Source: Shewanella amazonensis SB2B (GTDB lineage Bacteria; Pseudomonadota; Gammaproteobacteria; Enterobacterales; Shewanellaceae). From it: DNA of 64,000 bases. A program made the position numbers and the translations under genes. The notes below the pieces were generated by a model, which was not told the DNA's origin, did no database searches, and saw only the letters and a program-made list of their open reading frames with translations. The stretch is taken from NCBI RefSeq assembly GCF_000015245.1, contig NC_008700.1, positions 3,112,501 to 3,176,500 of the forward strand. The letters are read 5' to 3'. Shown piece after piece: positions 52,655 to 61,889 of the stretch (positions within the stretch are counted from its first letter, which is position 1; every line of letters starts with the position of its first letter).

Positions 52655-53755
52655 TCACTGACCAGATTTGATCTTGGTCCAGATCCGGGTCATGGCGCGC
52701 TGGGTCTTCATAGGACGCACTTCACCCAGGTAGAGCTTGGCGAGTGTTTCTTCTGATGGATACACAGCGGGGTTTTTGGCAACTTCCTCGTCCAACAGAG
52801 GGTTAGAACCATCGTTGGCGTTGGCATAAGCCACATAGTTACTGATGGAAGCGATGACCTCTGGGCGCATCAGGTAATTCATAAAGGTCAGCGCATTGTC
52901 AGCGTTGGCAGCATCGGCAGGGATAGCCATCATGTCAAACCACAAAGGTGCACCTTCTTTAGGGATGCGATAATCCACTTGCTGGCCGTTACCGGCCTCT
53001 TCGGCACGGGCCTGAGCCTGCAGTACGTCACCGGACCAACCGATGGCGGCACAGATTTCGCCATTGGCCAAGTCAGAGATGTAGCGTGAAGAGTGGAAAT
53101 ACTTGAGGTAAGGACGGATTTTCAGCAGTACTTCACCGGCTTTTTCATAGTCGGCAGGATCAGTGCTGTTAGGGTTCAGGCCCAGATAGTTCAGCGCAGG
53201 TGGCAGGATTTCATCGGGTGAATCCAGCACGGCAATACCGCACTTGGCCAGCTTTTCAGCATTGGCTGGGTTGAAAATCAAGTCCCAGGAATCCACCGGT
53301 GCATCTTCACCCAGCACTTCTTTTACCTTGGCCACGTTGAAGCCGATGCCGGTGGTGCCCCACAGGTAAGGCACGGCGTGCTCGTTACCCGGATCGCTCT
53401 TTTGCAGCTGGGTCATCAGATTCTTGTTGAGGTGCTTTTCGTTTGTCAGCTTGGACTTGTCCAGCTTCATAAAGGCGCCGGCTTTAATCTGCTTGGCAAG
53501 GAAGTGGGCTGATGGCACAACCAGATCGTAACCGCTGCGGCCTGAAAGCAGCTTGGCTTCCAGCACTTCGTTGGTGTCGAACACATCGTAGATTACGCGG
53601 ATGCCGGTTTCCTTCTGGAAGTTTTCCAGGGTGTCTTCGGCGATATAGTCAGACCAGTTATAGACGCGAACAACTTCTTCAGCCGATACCGCAGCGCTTC
53701 CCAGAACACCGGCGGTAACCAAAGCCAGAGCTGTCATTTTGTGTAATAACTTCAT
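52655..53755 (-). CDS. potF: putrescine-binding periplasmic protein PotF
   Basis: PotF captures putrescine in the periplasm. The 366-residue product (E. coli 370) has a signal peptide (MKLLHKMTALALVTAGVLGSAAVSA). The mature part has VRVYNWSDYIAEDTLENFQKETGIRVIYDVFDTNEVLEAKLLSG as in PotF and PotD, and the acidic and aromatic ligand pocket residues of the ALVTLxx region. The ATG at 53755 follows AAGGAG; the frame extends further upstream but lacks a signal peptide there. The 172-bp gap to spuC contains a GCCGGCTTGGCCGGC hairpin without a minus-strand T-tract, possibly a processing or stabilising structure. Confidence 0.93.
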   Translation of the reverse strand: MKLLHKMTALALVTAGVLGSAAVSAEEVVRVYNWSDYIAEDTLENFQKETGIRVIYDVFDTNEVLEAKLLSGRSGYDLVVPSAHFLAKQIKAGAFMKLDKSKLTNEKHLNKNLMTQLQKSDPGNEHAVPYLWGTTGIGFNVAKVKEVLGEDAPVDSWDLIFNPANAEKLAKCGIAVLDSPDEILPPALNYLGLNPNSTDPADYEKAGEVLLKIRPYLKYFHSSRYISDLANGEICAAIGWSGDVLQAQARAEEAGNGQQVDYRIPKEGAPLWFDMMAIPADAANADNALTFMNYLMRPEVIASISNYVAYANANDGSNPLLDEEVAKNPAVYPSEETLAKLYLGEVRPMKTQRAMTRIWTKIKSGQ

Positions 53756-53927
53756 GCTATCTCCTTTTGCAGGTAGCAGTAATTGAAAGCCAATTACCCT
53801 GATTGTGTCGCCGGCTTGGCCGGCATTTATTTTATTGTTAGGACCAATGCTACAACCTGAAAAACCGCATCGGCAGTTGCTGCTGCCCAGTACCTCTTCC
53901 TCTATTGGCAGGCTTTTTAATATGCAC

Positions 53928-55310
53928 TCAGTTACCCCGAGCTGCAATCTTCTCAAGCGTCAGCGAAAGTGCCTGACTTGCTTTAAAAATCAGTTCGTCA
54001 ATCTCATCACGAGTAATGCAAAGTGGCGGCGAAATAATCATGGTGTCACCCACGGCACGCATCACCAAACCGCTTTCGATACAGGCCTCACGGCAGAGCA
54101 TACCGGCCGATATTTCTGAGCCGAATCGCACCATGCTGTGTTTGTCTGCCACCAATTCAATGGCACCGACCATGCCCATGCCCCTGACCTCTCCCACCAG
54201 CGGATGCGCGCTCAGGGTTTGCAACCTATCCTGCAAATAAGGTCCTGTGTCGGTTCTGACCTTATCCACCAGGCGCTCCTCTTCGAGAATACGGATATTC
54301 TCCAGCGCTACCGCCGCCGCAACCGGATGGCCTGAGTAGGTAAAACCATGGGCAAACTCGCCGCCATCACTGATGAGCACGTCGGCAACCCGGTCGGACA
54401 CTATCACCCCGCCCATGGGGATGTATCCCGAGGTCATCCCCTTGGCGATGGTGATTAAATCGGGTTTGAGCCCCAGAGTCTGGGCGGCAAACCAATTGCC
54501 GGTACGCCCAAAGCCGCTGATGACCTCATCCAGAATAAACAGAATATTGTACTTTTCCAGAATCCTTTTAATTTCATTCCAGTAGCTGTCTGGTGGGATG
54601 ATGACTCCCCCTGCACCCTGAAATGGTTCGGCGATAAAAGCGGCAACCTTATCTTCACCGAGTTCGAGGATTTTGGCTTCCAATGCCTGTGCTGTTTTAA
54701 TGCCAAAGGCCTCAGGAGACATATCGCGGCCTTCACCGAACCAGTAGGGCTGATCGATGTGGACAATCCCCGGAATTGGCAGATCGCCCTGCTGATGCAT
54801 AAACCCCATGCCGCCGAGGCTGGCACCTGCCACGGTTGAACCGTGGTAGGCATTCTTGCGACTGATAATGGTTTTCTTGGAGGGCATCCCCTTCAAGTCC
54901 CAGTAACGTCGTACCATGCGCAGATTGGTGTCATTAGCCTCAGAACCCGAACCGGTAAAGAACACCCGATTCATGTGCCCGGGGGCAAGGGAGGCGATTT
55001 TCGACGCGAGCCGAATGGCGGGCTCATGGGTACACTGGAAGAAATTATTGTAAAAAGGGAGGGTTTGCAGCTGAGCGTAAGCAGCATCGGCGATGGACTT
55101 TCGGCCATAGCCCACGTTGACACACCAGAGTCCAGCCATGGCATCGAGCAGCTTATTACCTTTGGCATCCCAGATGTATACACCTTCGGCCCGCTCGATG
55201 ACGCGGGTGCCGCGTTTGGCCAAATCGGCACTGTCGGTAAAAGGATGCAGATGATGTGCGGCATCCATGGCTTGCAGTGCGCTGATGGTATCTTGCTGTT
55301 GTTGTTGCAT
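53928..55310 (-). CDS. spuC: polyamine:pyruvate aminotransferase (SpuC-like, class III)
   Basis: The 460-residue class III aminotransferase resembles Pseudomonas SpuC, which transaminates putrescine and related diamines with pyruvate. It has GLWCVNVGYGRKSI near the start, FFTGSGSEANDTNLRMVRRYWDLKG, ILDEVISGFGRTGNWFAAQ and the PLP lysine in LITIAKGMTSGYIPMGGV. The protein starts with a run of Gln (MQQQQQDT), which is odd but not disruptive. GGGAGGG precedes the ATG. It sits between puuA and potF in the operon. A transamination route to 4-aminobutanal would bypass gamma-glutamylation, giving the cell two entries to GABA (inference). Confidence 0.82.
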   Translation of the reverse strand: MQQQQQDTISALQAMDAAHHLHPFTDSADLAKRGTRVIERAEGVYIWDAKGNKLLDAMAGLWCVNVGYGRKSIADAAYAQLQTLPFYNNFFQCTHEPAIRLASKIASLAPGHMNRVFFTGSGSEANDTNLRMVRRYWDLKGMPSKKTIISRKNAYHGSTVAGASLGGMGFMHQQGDLPIPGIVHIDQPYWFGEGRDMSPEAFGIKTAQALEAKILELGEDKVAAFIAEPFQGAGGVIIPPDSYWNEIKRILEKYNILFILDEVISGFGRTGNWFAAQTLGLKPDLITIAKGMTSGYIPMGGVIVSDRVADVLISDGGEFAHGFTYSGHPVAAAVALENIRILEEERLVDKVRTDTGPYLQDRLQTLSAHPLVGEVRGMGMVGAIELVADKHSMVRFGSEISAGMLCREACIESGLVMRAVGDTMIISPPLCITRDEIDELIFKASQALSLTLEKIAARGN

Positions 55311-55356
55311 CTTCGCCCTCCCTCTAAAGTGCCGGGGTCACCCCCGGCCTGTGTTT

Positions 55357-56712
55357 TTATACTGTCAGCAGCAGGAATTCACGCTCCCAGGCACTGACAA
55401 CACGCCTGAAGTTTTCAAGCTCTGCCTGCTTCACCGCCACAAAACCTGTGGTGAAGGCATCGCCGAGATATTTGCGCGCCGCGTCGCTCTCATCCATGGC
55501 CGTCAGCGCCTCTTCCAGGGTCAGCGGCAGGCAATTGGTGTCTGCAGTGCGGCTTTCGTTGGCACGCCCCAGGGCCGGGTTGGTTGGTTTAAGCCCTTCC
55601 ACCATGCCGATATAACCGGCCAGCAAGCTTGCGGCAATGGCCAGATAGCAGTTGGCATCGGCGCCTGGAATACGGTTTTCAATTCGGCGGTTTTGCGGTG
55701 ATGACTCAGGAATACGCAGACCACAGGTGCGATTTTCTTCGCCCCACTCCAGATTTACCGGTGCAGAGGTGCCCGGCAGGAAACGGCGGAAGGAGTTCAC
55801 ACTGGGCGCCATCAACGGCAGGAATTCAGGGATAAACTGTTGCAGACCGGCAATATAGCCGAGGAAGTTAGCACTCTTGGTGCCATCTTCTTTGGTGAAA
55901 ATGTTCTTGCCGGTCTTTTTATCCACCACGCTCTGGTGAATGTGCATGGCACTGCCCGGCTCGTTGGTCACAGGTTTGGCCATGAAGGTGGCACAGACAT
56001 TGTGCTTGAGCGCCGCTTCACGCAGGGTACGCTTGAACACAAACACCTGGTCGGCCAGCGACAGCGCATTACCGTGACTGAAGTTGATTTCCATCTGCGC
56101 CGGGCCATCTTCGTGGATCAGGGTGTCGATAAACAGCCCCTGGGCCTCGCACCACTCATACATGTCTTCAAACAGCGGGTCGTATTCGTTGGCCGCATCA
56201 ATGGAGAACGATTGGCGGCCGGCTTCAGGGAGACCTGAACGTCCCAGTGGCGGATTCAGCGGCAGATCCGGATCCCCATTGCGCGCCACCAGATAAAACT
56301 CCATCTCGGGGGCAACCACGGGTTCCCACCCCTTTTCTTCGTACAGTTTAAGCACTTTTTTCAGTACGTTACGCGGTGACAGTTCGATGGGGTTCCCCAT
56401 GCGGTCGTACACATCGTGGATCACCTGAGCCGTGGCTTCCACACACCAGGGCAACTCGAACACGGCGTTTTCATCGGGTACACAGAGGAAGTCCACATCG
56501 GCTTCGTTCAGCAGCTCATAATAAGTATCGTCATTCACATAGTCGCCGGTCACCGTTTGCAGCAGTACGCTCTCGGGCAAACGCATGCCCTGCTCAGCGA
56601 TAAATTTGTCTACCGGCGCGATTTTACCGCGGGCAATCCCCGTCATATCGCTGATAACACACTCTACTTCCGTTATCTTTTTTTCTTTTAAAAACGCAAT
56701 CAGCTTTTCCAT
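55357..56712 (-). CDS. puuA: glutamate--putrescine ligase
   Basis: PuuA joins putrescine to the gamma-carboxyl of glutamate with ATP, the first step of the Puu route. The 451-residue protein is glutamine-synthetase-like. Its catalytic-domain signatures are APEMEFYLVARNG, the ATP-binding KPVTNEPGSAMHIHQSV and the metal-ligand NRIPGADANCYLAIAASLLAGYIGM. The glutamate-specific GS adenylylation loop is not seen. It starts 3 bp after the puuD stop, so the two are tightly linked. It is shorter than E. coli PuuA (472), mainly at the N-terminus. Confidence 0.93.
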   Translation of the reverse strand: MEKLIAFLKEKKITEVECVISDMTGIARGKIAPVDKFIAEQGMRLPESVLLQTVTGDYVNDDTYYELLNEADVDFLCVPDENAVFELPWCVEATAQVIHDVYDRMGNPIELSPRNVLKKVLKLYEEKGWEPVVAPEMEFYLVARNGDPDLPLNPPLGRSGLPEAGRQSFSIDAANEYDPLFEDMYEWCEAQGLFIDTLIHEDGPAQMEINFSHGNALSLADQVFVFKRTLREAALKHNVCATFMAKPVTNEPGSAMHIHQSVVDKKTGKNIFTKEDGTKSANFLGYIAGLQQFIPEFLPLMAPSVNSFRRFLPGTSAPVNLEWGEENRTCGLRIPESSPQNRRIENRIPGADANCYLAIAASLLAGYIGMVEGLKPTNPALGRANESRTADTNCLPLTLEEALTAMDESDAARKYLGDAFTTGFVAVKQAELENFRRVVSAWEREFLLLTV

Positions 56713-56715
56713 GAT

Positions 56716-57480
56716 TTATCTCGCTCGCTCTTGGGCCCTGCGTCGACACGCGTCACCGAAGGCATTGAAAATCGACAGATAAAAAGCATTGTCGGCCACT
56801 TTCCATTCGGGATGAAATTGCACACCCAGGGCAAAATTTTTGGCATCTGTAACAGAGAAGGCTTCTATCAAGCCATCCGGTGCATAGGCTTCTGGCCGCA
56901 ACCCGTTACCCAGACGTTCAACGCCCTGAGTATGGACGGAATTCACTTCCGCCGAGCTGCGGCCCCAGGCTTCGAAAATTACCCCCCCGGGCTCCAGAGT
57001 CACCGTGTGGGCCAGACCATACTGCACCTCAAGTGGCGCAGTTCTGTCTTCCCTGTGCTCTTCAAACACACCCGTTTCATGTAACTTTTGGTGCAAACTG
57101 CCGCCAAAGGCCACGTTCATTTCCTGGAAGCCGCGACAGATACCCAGTACCGGCACGCCCGCAGCGATAGCCGCCTTAATCAAAGGCAAGGTGGTGGCAT
57201 CACGGCGGGGATCGTGATGAGTTCCCGGCTCGCTGGCCGGCCCCGAATAGTGATGTGGTTCGACATTGGAAGGTGAACCTGTGAACAGTATGCCGTCCAG
57301 ACGCTCAAGCAAGAGTTCCGTTGGCATGCCATCGCCAATAGAAGGAATGATCAGCGGCCAACCGCCAGTGCCATTAATCACACCTAAAAGATATTTTTCT
57401 CCCACCGTATTAAACGTCTGCAGTCCAATCGGGGTATTACAGGCAGAGACACCAATAAGGGGTATCGTGGCGTCAGACAT
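56716..57480 (-). CDS. puuD: gamma-glutamyl-GABA hydrolase PuuD
   Basis: PuuD hydrolyses gamma-glutamyl-GABA to glutamate and GABA. The 254-residue class I glutamine-amidotransferase-type enzyme has the nucleophile Cys in LGICRGFQEMNVAFGGSLHQ and the catalytic His in LGVQFHPEW. It also has FTGSPSNVEPHHYSG, as in E. coli PuuD (254). It is first of the long puuD-potI operon; AAGGTG precedes the ATG. A PuuR-like site candidate lies about 57 bp upstream (57537-57548). Confidence 0.92.
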   Translation of the reverse strand: MSDATIPLIGVSACNTPIGLQTFNTVGEKYLLGVINGTGGWPLIIPSIGDGMPTELLLERLDGILFTGSPSNVEPHHYSGPASEPGTHHDPRRDATTLPLIKAAIAAGVPVLGICRGFQEMNVAFGGSLHQKLHETGVFEEHREDRTAPLEVQYGLAHTVTLEPGGVIFEAWGRSSAEVNSVHTQGVERLGNGLRPEAYAPDGLIEAFSVTDAKNFALGVQFHPEWKVADNAFYLSIFNAFGDACRRRAQERAR

Positions 57481-57536
57481 ACATCACCTTGCAGTTGATT
57501 CAGTGTTTGAGTTTTGTGATCGCCCTCAAACTCGGC

Positions 57537-57548
57537 GTTCATTTTTTC
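57537..57548 (-). promoter_or_regulatory. weak PuuR-operator-like sequence upstream of puuD
   Basis: On the minus strand GAAAAAATGAAC resembles the AAATAATGAACA core before puuB. It lies in the promoter region of the puuD-potI operon. The rest of the 439-bp gap (57481-57919) holds the puuR terminator, an imperfect GGTGGC/GCCACC hairpin at 57791-57807 and two AAGAGTGCAA repeats at 57811 and 57851. No gene is convincing there. Confidence 0.3.
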
Positions 57549-57810
57549 ACACAGTACACGGAAATATTGAACGAGGCAATAGCCCACTTACCTCTGCGTA
57601 GCACTTTTATAACAATAAAATATTATTCGCCAACAATCAGCGATTTAGCCCAGACAGACCTATATAAACCCGCCGTTAACCACGGATCTTTCGCCCGTCA
57701 CCTGCGGGAAAAAATGGAAATGGCGACCTGAGACCCGAATTCGAAATCCGGCCACATTTGGTTAAAATTATTTACATCCGTGTTTGAAATGGTGGCAGAG
57801 AGCCACCCAA

Positions 57811-57862
57811 AAGAGTGCAAAGTGGAAATTGATGGCTTAAAGCGCCCCAGAAGAGTGCAAAA
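57811..57862. repeat. direct repeat AAGAGTGCAAA
   Basis: AAGAGTGCAA occurs at 57811-57820 and 57851-57860, spaced 40 bp (about four helical turns). Related AAAGTGCAAA elements recur before puuR and between puuC and bauA. Together they suggest a shared DNA-binding site, but no binding protein is proven. Confidence 0.4.
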
Positions 57863-57869
57863 GTGACAG

Positions 57870-57904
57870 AAACAACAACGGCCCTTGCTGGGCCGTTGTT
57901 GTTT
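57870..57904 (-). terminator. intrinsic terminator of puuR
   Basis: AAACAACAACGGCCC-AGCAA-GGGCCGTTGTTGTTT, a 15-bp perfect stem, 16 bp past the puuR stop. The T-richness is moderate. Confidence 0.8.
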
Positions 57905-57919
57905 TTGAACGGGAATATC

Positions 57920-58483
57920 TCAGAAGTTGGCAGGTGTTGTGGCACTGACCAGATGACAGGGCTCATCGAAGGGATTTCTGAACCTGTGGGGCAATTCACT
58001 GTTGAAGTAATAACTGTCGCCGGCTTCAAGCACAAACACTTCTTCGCCAACAGTCAGCTCGAATTTACCTTCAATGACCAGCGCAGCCTCTTCCCCGACG
58101 TGCTTGAGCATCTCCTCACCAGTATCTGCTCCGGGAGGATAAATCTCACTCATCACTGACATGGCCCTGTTGGGATAATCACGGCCAATCAGCTTGAACT
58201 CCAGGGGGCCCGTACCTATATCCAACAACTCGTCGGCGCGGTAAACAATTTTTTGCTCTGCAGAGGCCGAGTCGCCGATGGAGAAAAACTCCACCAGTGA
58301 CATAGGAATGCCGGCCAACACTTTTTTCAGCGAGCTCACCGACGGGCTCACGCTGTTTTTCTCGATCATTGAGATGGTACTGTTGGTCACACCGGCACGC
58401 TTGGCAAGCTCACGCTGAGACAGGCCTTTCATCTTCCGGACTGCTTTGAGACTGGCTCCGATATCCAAATTTGTCACCCCCAA
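57920..58483 (-). CDS. puuR: transcriptional regulator PuuR (HTH-cupin)
   Basis: PuuR represses polyamine catabolism genes until putrescine or its products accumulate. The 187-residue protein (E. coli 185) has an XRE-type HTH (about 10-65, LKAVRKMKGLSQRELAKRAGVTNSTISMIEKNSVSPSVSSLKKVL). A C-terminal cupin_2 domain (about 105-185) has HVGEEAALVIEGKFELTVGEEVFVLEAGDSYYFNSELPHRFRNP with its metal-less HxE pattern. No ATG start is available: TTG at 58483, GTG at 58477 and TTG at 58468 are candidates, and the best ribosome site spacing (GGGGG) may favour TTG 58468. An inverted repeat lies 11 bp upstream of 58483. It is convergent with neither neighbour and divergent from the second puuB-like gene. 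Confidence 0.87.
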   Translation of the reverse strand: MGVTNLDIGASLKAVRKMKGLSQRELAKRAGVTNSTISMIEKNSVSPSVSSLKKVLAGIPMSLVEFFSIGDSASAEQKIVYRADELLDIGTGPLEFKLIGRDYPNRAMSVMSEIYPPGADTGEEMLKHVGEEAALVIEGKFELTVGEEVFVLEAGDSYYFNSELPHRFRNPFDEPCHLVSATTPANF

Positions 58484-58493
58484 ACAGGTTCAG

Positions 58494-58512
58494 TTATCTG
58501 CACAGCAGATAA
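58494..58512. promoter_or_regulatory. inverted repeat upstream of puuR
   Basis: TTATCTGC-ACA-GCAGATAA, a perfect 8-bp palindrome 11 bp upstream of the first puuR start candidate. It could be an autoregulatory operator, overlapping the transcription start or leader. It is directly followed by AAAGTGCAAATT. Confidence 0.5.
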
Positions 58513-58671
58513 AGTGCAAATTATCTATCCCGACCGTGAGTACCGCCAATCAATCTCAGGACCGGAAAATAAATTTTCTCAAGCAAACTCAATTAACTGC
58601 AATGCACGACTTGTCTAAGTCCAAGTGCAGCAAATGAGAATACGCATTGTATTTTAGCGGCATTGCGTGTT

Positions 58672-58685
58672 AAATAAAATGCACA
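58672..58685 (+). promoter_or_regulatory. candidate regulator site upstream of the puuB paralogue
   Basis: AAATAAAATGCACA resembles the E. coli PuuR site except in the last three bases (GCACA instead of GAACA). A nearly identical AAATAAATGCACA occurs at 61910. Six TGCA tetranucleotides lie in this 280-bp intergenic region, about one being expected by chance. Confidence 0.4.
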
Positions 58686-58763
58686 CGTATATTTATCCGC
58701 AAAAAGTGTGATGAGTATACAGAGACAAGACCAATTTACAATAAAAACAGCGTCGGAGCCCTT

Positions 58764-60071
58764 ATGGCAAACAAATCTCCCATCCACAGCGATAAGTACC
58801 CGGATTCATTCTATTTTGCGACCGCAAAAGAGTTATTTCAGTATCCTGTACTGGACAGTGCCATCGAGGTGGACGTCTGTGTAGTGGGGGGAGGGTTCAG
58901 TGGGCTCAACACCGCTATCGAGCTGCGCCAAAAAGGCTTCAACGTTGCGCTGCTTGAGGCCAAGCGTGTGGGCTGGGGAGCCTCGGGGCGCAACGGGGGT
59001 GAGCTTATTCGTGGTATCGGCCATGGACTCGAGCAATTTCACAACACCATTGGTCAGGAAGGCATTGATGCCATTACCCAAATGGGGTTTGAGGCGGTTG
59101 AAATAGTCCGAAAGCGGATTGCCGACCACAATATCGACTGTGACCTGGCCATGGGCTATTGCGACCTGGCGGTGAAACCTCGGCATATGGCTGAGCTTGC
59201 TGAAGAGTTCGAACATCTGAAAACAGCGGGTTATCGTCAGGACATCAAACTGCTGCAAAAGGCAGACTTATGCGACGTCATAGGTTCTGACTGTTATCAG
59301 GGCGCCCTGGTTGACATGGGCAGTGGCCATTTGCATCCATTGAACTTGGCCTTGGGCGAAGCCAGAGTTGCCCGGGAGCTCGGCGTGCAGATTTTTGAAT
59401 ACAGCGCCGCCACCAACATTATCAAGGGAGACAAGCCCAGAGTCATCACGGAAAAAGGTGAAGTGAACTGTCGCTATCTGGTGCTGGCAGGCAACGCCTA
59501 CATAGGCCACAAACTCGAGCCTTACGTGGGGGGCAAGGTATTGCCAGCAGGCAGCTATCTCTTGGCTACCGAACCCTTAAGCCCAGAACTGCAGCGCGAA
59601 ATCATCCCCCAAAATATGGCCTTTGCCGACATGCGCATTGCACTGGATTATTTTCATCTCTCCGCCGATGGGCGCTTGCTTTTTGGTGGCCTGTGCACCT
59701 ATTCAGGCAAAGATCCCAGCGATATAGAAGCTGCGCTCAGGCCCAATCTGGAACGGGTATTTCCCAAACTCAAGGGTGTGCGCATCGATTATCAATGGGG
59801 CGGCATGATAGGGATCGGTGCCAACCGCTTACCTCAGCTGGGGCGCCTGCCGGACGCGCCCAACATCTTCTTTGCTCAGGCTTACTCGGGCCATGGCGTC
59901 AACGCGACGCATATGATGGCAAAGCTGCTTGCTGAGGCGATAGCAGGCCAGGCAGAACGTTTTGATGTATTTGCCAAGGTGAAACACATGACCTTCCCCG
60001 GAGGCCCTGCACTGCGCTCACCGCTGCTGGCAGCCGGCATGCTGTATCACCGCTTTATGGATATTTTTTAA
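58764..60071 (+). CDS. FAD-dependent oxidase, PuuB paralogue
   Basis: The 435-residue DAO-family protein is clearly related to the PuuB encoded at 48226. It shares the N-terminal CVVGGGFSGLNTAIEL, VGWGASGRNGGELIRGI and DMGSGHLHPLNLALGEARV. The C-terminal block is YSGHGVNATHMMAKLLAEAIAGQAERFDVFAKVKHMTFPGGPALRSP. The substrate-side residues differ enough that it may oxidise a different gamma-glutamyl amine or an N-substituted amino acid. It is divergent from puuR, and the regulatory sites lie in the shared 280-bp gap. A bidirectional terminator at 60084 separates it from convergent puuC. Confidence 0.85.
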   Translation: MANKSPIHSDKYPDSFYFATAKELFQYPVLDSAIEVDVCVVGGGFSGLNTAIELRQKGFNVALLEAKRVGWGASGRNGGELIRGIGHGLEQFHNTIGQEGIDAITQMGFEAVEIVRKRIADHNIDCDLAMGYCDLAVKPRHMAELAEEFEHLKTAGYRQDIKLLQKADLCDVIGSDCYQGALVDMGSGHLHPLNLALGEARVARELGVQIFEYSAATNIIKGDKPRVITEKGEVNCRYLVLAGNAYIGHKLEPYVGGKVLPAGSYLLATEPLSPELQREIIPQNMAFADMRIALDYFHLSADGRLLFGGLCTYSGKDPSDIEAALRPNLERVFPKLKGVRIDYQWGGMIGIGANRLPQLGRLPDAPNIFFAQAYSGHGVNATHMMAKLLAEAIAGQAERFDVFAKVKHMTFPGGPALRSPLLAAGMLYHRFMDIF

Positions 60072-60083
60072 GGGCATAACACC

Positions 60084-60117
60084 AAAAAGAAACCCGCCAA
60101 TTGGCGGGTTTCTTTTT
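60084..60117. terminator. bidirectional terminator between the puuB paralogue and puuC
   Basis: AAAAAGAAACCCGCC-AATT-GGCGGGTTTCTTTTT, a perfect 15-bp palindrome with T5-T6 on both strands. Confidence 0.93.
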
Positions 60118-60131
60118 TACTCGGGTAACAC

Positions 60132-61628
60132 TCAGAGCGCTATCCAGGTCGCCTTCACTTCAGTGTATTTCTCAAAGGCGTGCAGTGACTTGTCACGGCC
60201 ATTACCGGACTGCTTATAGCCACCGAAGGGCGCTGTCATATCGCCACCATCGTAGTGATTAATCCATACCATGCCGCTGCGAAGTGCCTTGGCCGTTTTA
60301 TGGGCCTTGCTGATATCCGAGGTCCAAACACCGGCGGCAAGGCCATAAATCGTATCGTTGGCAATAGCAACGGCTTCGTCCATACCATCAAAGGTGATCA
60401 CTGACATCACAGGGCCAAAAATCTCCTCTCGGGCGATTTTCATCTGATTGGTGACACCATCGAACACGGTAGGCGCAACATATACACCGCCGGTTTCGGC
60501 AAGCACCTGGCTGCCACCACACATGAGTTTGGCCCCTTCATCGTGACCGGCTTTGATATAGCCAAGCACGGTATCCAGCTGCTGTTTGTCTACCACAGCG
60601 CCGCAGGTGGTGGCAGGGTCCAGCGGATGACCGGGCTGCCAGGCTTCCATTTCCTTAACGATAAGCTTAATCAGCTCATCCTTGACTCCCGATTCCACCA
60701 AAAGACGCGACCCCGCGGTGCACACCTCGCCCTGATTAAAGGCGATGGCTGAGGCGGCAGCTTCGGCGGCGGCTTTCAGATCAGGTGCATCGTTGAATAC
60801 GATATTGGGACTCTTGCCACCAGCTTCGAGCCAGACCCGTTTCATATTGGACTGACCGGCATACACCATCAGCTGCTTGGCAATCTTGGTGGAACCTGTG
60901 AATACGAGCGTATCCACATCCATATGCAGTGCCAATGCCTGGCCCACGGTATGGCCAAACCCCGGCAGCACGTTCAGTACGCCATCAGGCAGCCCTGCCT
61001 CTTTGGCAAGCTGCGCCATACGAATGGCGGTAAGTGGGGATTTTTCAGATGGCTTGAGCACCACACTGTTACCTGTGGCAAGGGCTGGCCCCAGCTTCCA
61101 ACAGGCCATCAGCATGGGGAAGTTCCAGGGCACGATAGCAGCCACCACACCCACGGGCTCGCGGGTGATCATGCCGATTTCGTTGTGCGGGGTGGGTGCC
61201 AGTTCATCGTAAATTTTGTCGATTGCCTCTCCAGACCAGCGAATGGCGCGGGCGGCACCAGCCACATCCACCGCCTTGGAATGGGCGATGGGCTTACCCA
61301 TATCAAGGGTTTCAAGCAACGCCAGCTCGTCGGCATGCGCTTCCAGCAATTCGGCAAAGCGGATCATCACCTTTTTACGCTTGACCGGGGATTGCAAAGA
61401 CCACACTCCGGACTCAAACACCGCACGGGCATTGGCAACGGCAATATCGGCATCGGCTTGCTGACAGCTGGCCACCTGAGTCAGTAAACGGCCATCAACA
61501 GGACTGATGCAGTCAAAGGTTTCCTTGCCAACGGCATCGCAATAGTGGCCATTAATGAAGGCTCTACCATTGATTTCAAGGCGCTGCGCCATTGCTTCCC
61601 ATTCGCTGCGGCTTTGGGGTGTACTCAT
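60132..61628 (-). CDS. puuC: gamma-glutamyl-gamma-aminobutyraldehyde dehydrogenase PuuC
   Basis: PuuC oxidises gamma-glutamyl-gamma-aminobutyraldehyde to gamma-glutamyl-GABA and can act on other aldehydes. The 498-residue enzyme (E. coli 495) carries VAAIVPWNFPMLMACWKLGPAL, the glutamate base in RVWLEAGGKSPNIVF, catalytic Cys in FNQGEVCTAGSRLLVE and the C-terminal GGYKQSGNGRDKSLHAFEKYTEVK. ATG 61628 follows GGAG; longer frames are possible but lack a ribosome site. It is a stand-alone unit on the opposite strand from its divergent neighbour bauA. Confidence 0.92.
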   Translation of the reverse strand: MSTPQSRSEWEAMAQRLEINGRAFINGHYCDAVGKETFDCISPVDGRLLTQVASCQQADADIAVANARAVFESGVWSLQSPVKRKKVMIRFAELLEAHADELALLETLDMGKPIAHSKAVDVAGAARAIRWSGEAIDKIYDELAPTPHNEIGMITREPVGVVAAIVPWNFPMLMACWKLGPALATGNSVVLKPSEKSPLTAIRMAQLAKEAGLPDGVLNVLPGFGHTVGQALALHMDVDTLVFTGSTKIAKQLMVYAGQSNMKRVWLEAGGKSPNIVFNDAPDLKAAAEAAASAIAFNQGEVCTAGSRLLVESGVKDELIKLIVKEMEAWQPGHPLDPATTCGAVVDKQQLDTVLGYIKAGHDEGAKLMCGGSQVLAETGGVYVAPTVFDGVTNQMKIAREEIFGPVMSVITFDGMDEAVAIANDTIYGLAAGVWTSDISKAHKTAKALRSGMVWINHYDGGDMTAPFGGYKQSGNGRDKSLHAFEKYTEVKATWIAL

Positions 61629-61889
61629 GATGACTCCGTATCTGTGACTGTTATGGTTATTGATTTCAGGTTTTCGGGGATCTGGCCTGGCAGGCGCCAA
61701 AGAGTCAGCACCTGCAGTTCCTGCGATACCCAGCACGTCAGGACATACCCGCTGCTGGTTCAATCAAGGCTGCAATAAGGCGGCTTTATCACATCGATTT
61801 GTCGGCATCGCCCTGTTCTGTGCGCTGTCCCGAAAACGGACACTGGGCTCAGATTACGCTCAGGCCATGAGCATTTCAATATTTTTTAC

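Noticed and set aside
53803..53826. GCCGGCTTGGCCGGC hairpin after spuC as a terminator
   Set aside because: The T-rich stretch lies on the plus strand side, whereas the genes run on the minus strand.
57489..57731. 80-codon frame in the gap between puuD and puuR
   Set aside because: There is no ribosome site or conserved segment. It overlaps the puuD promoter region.
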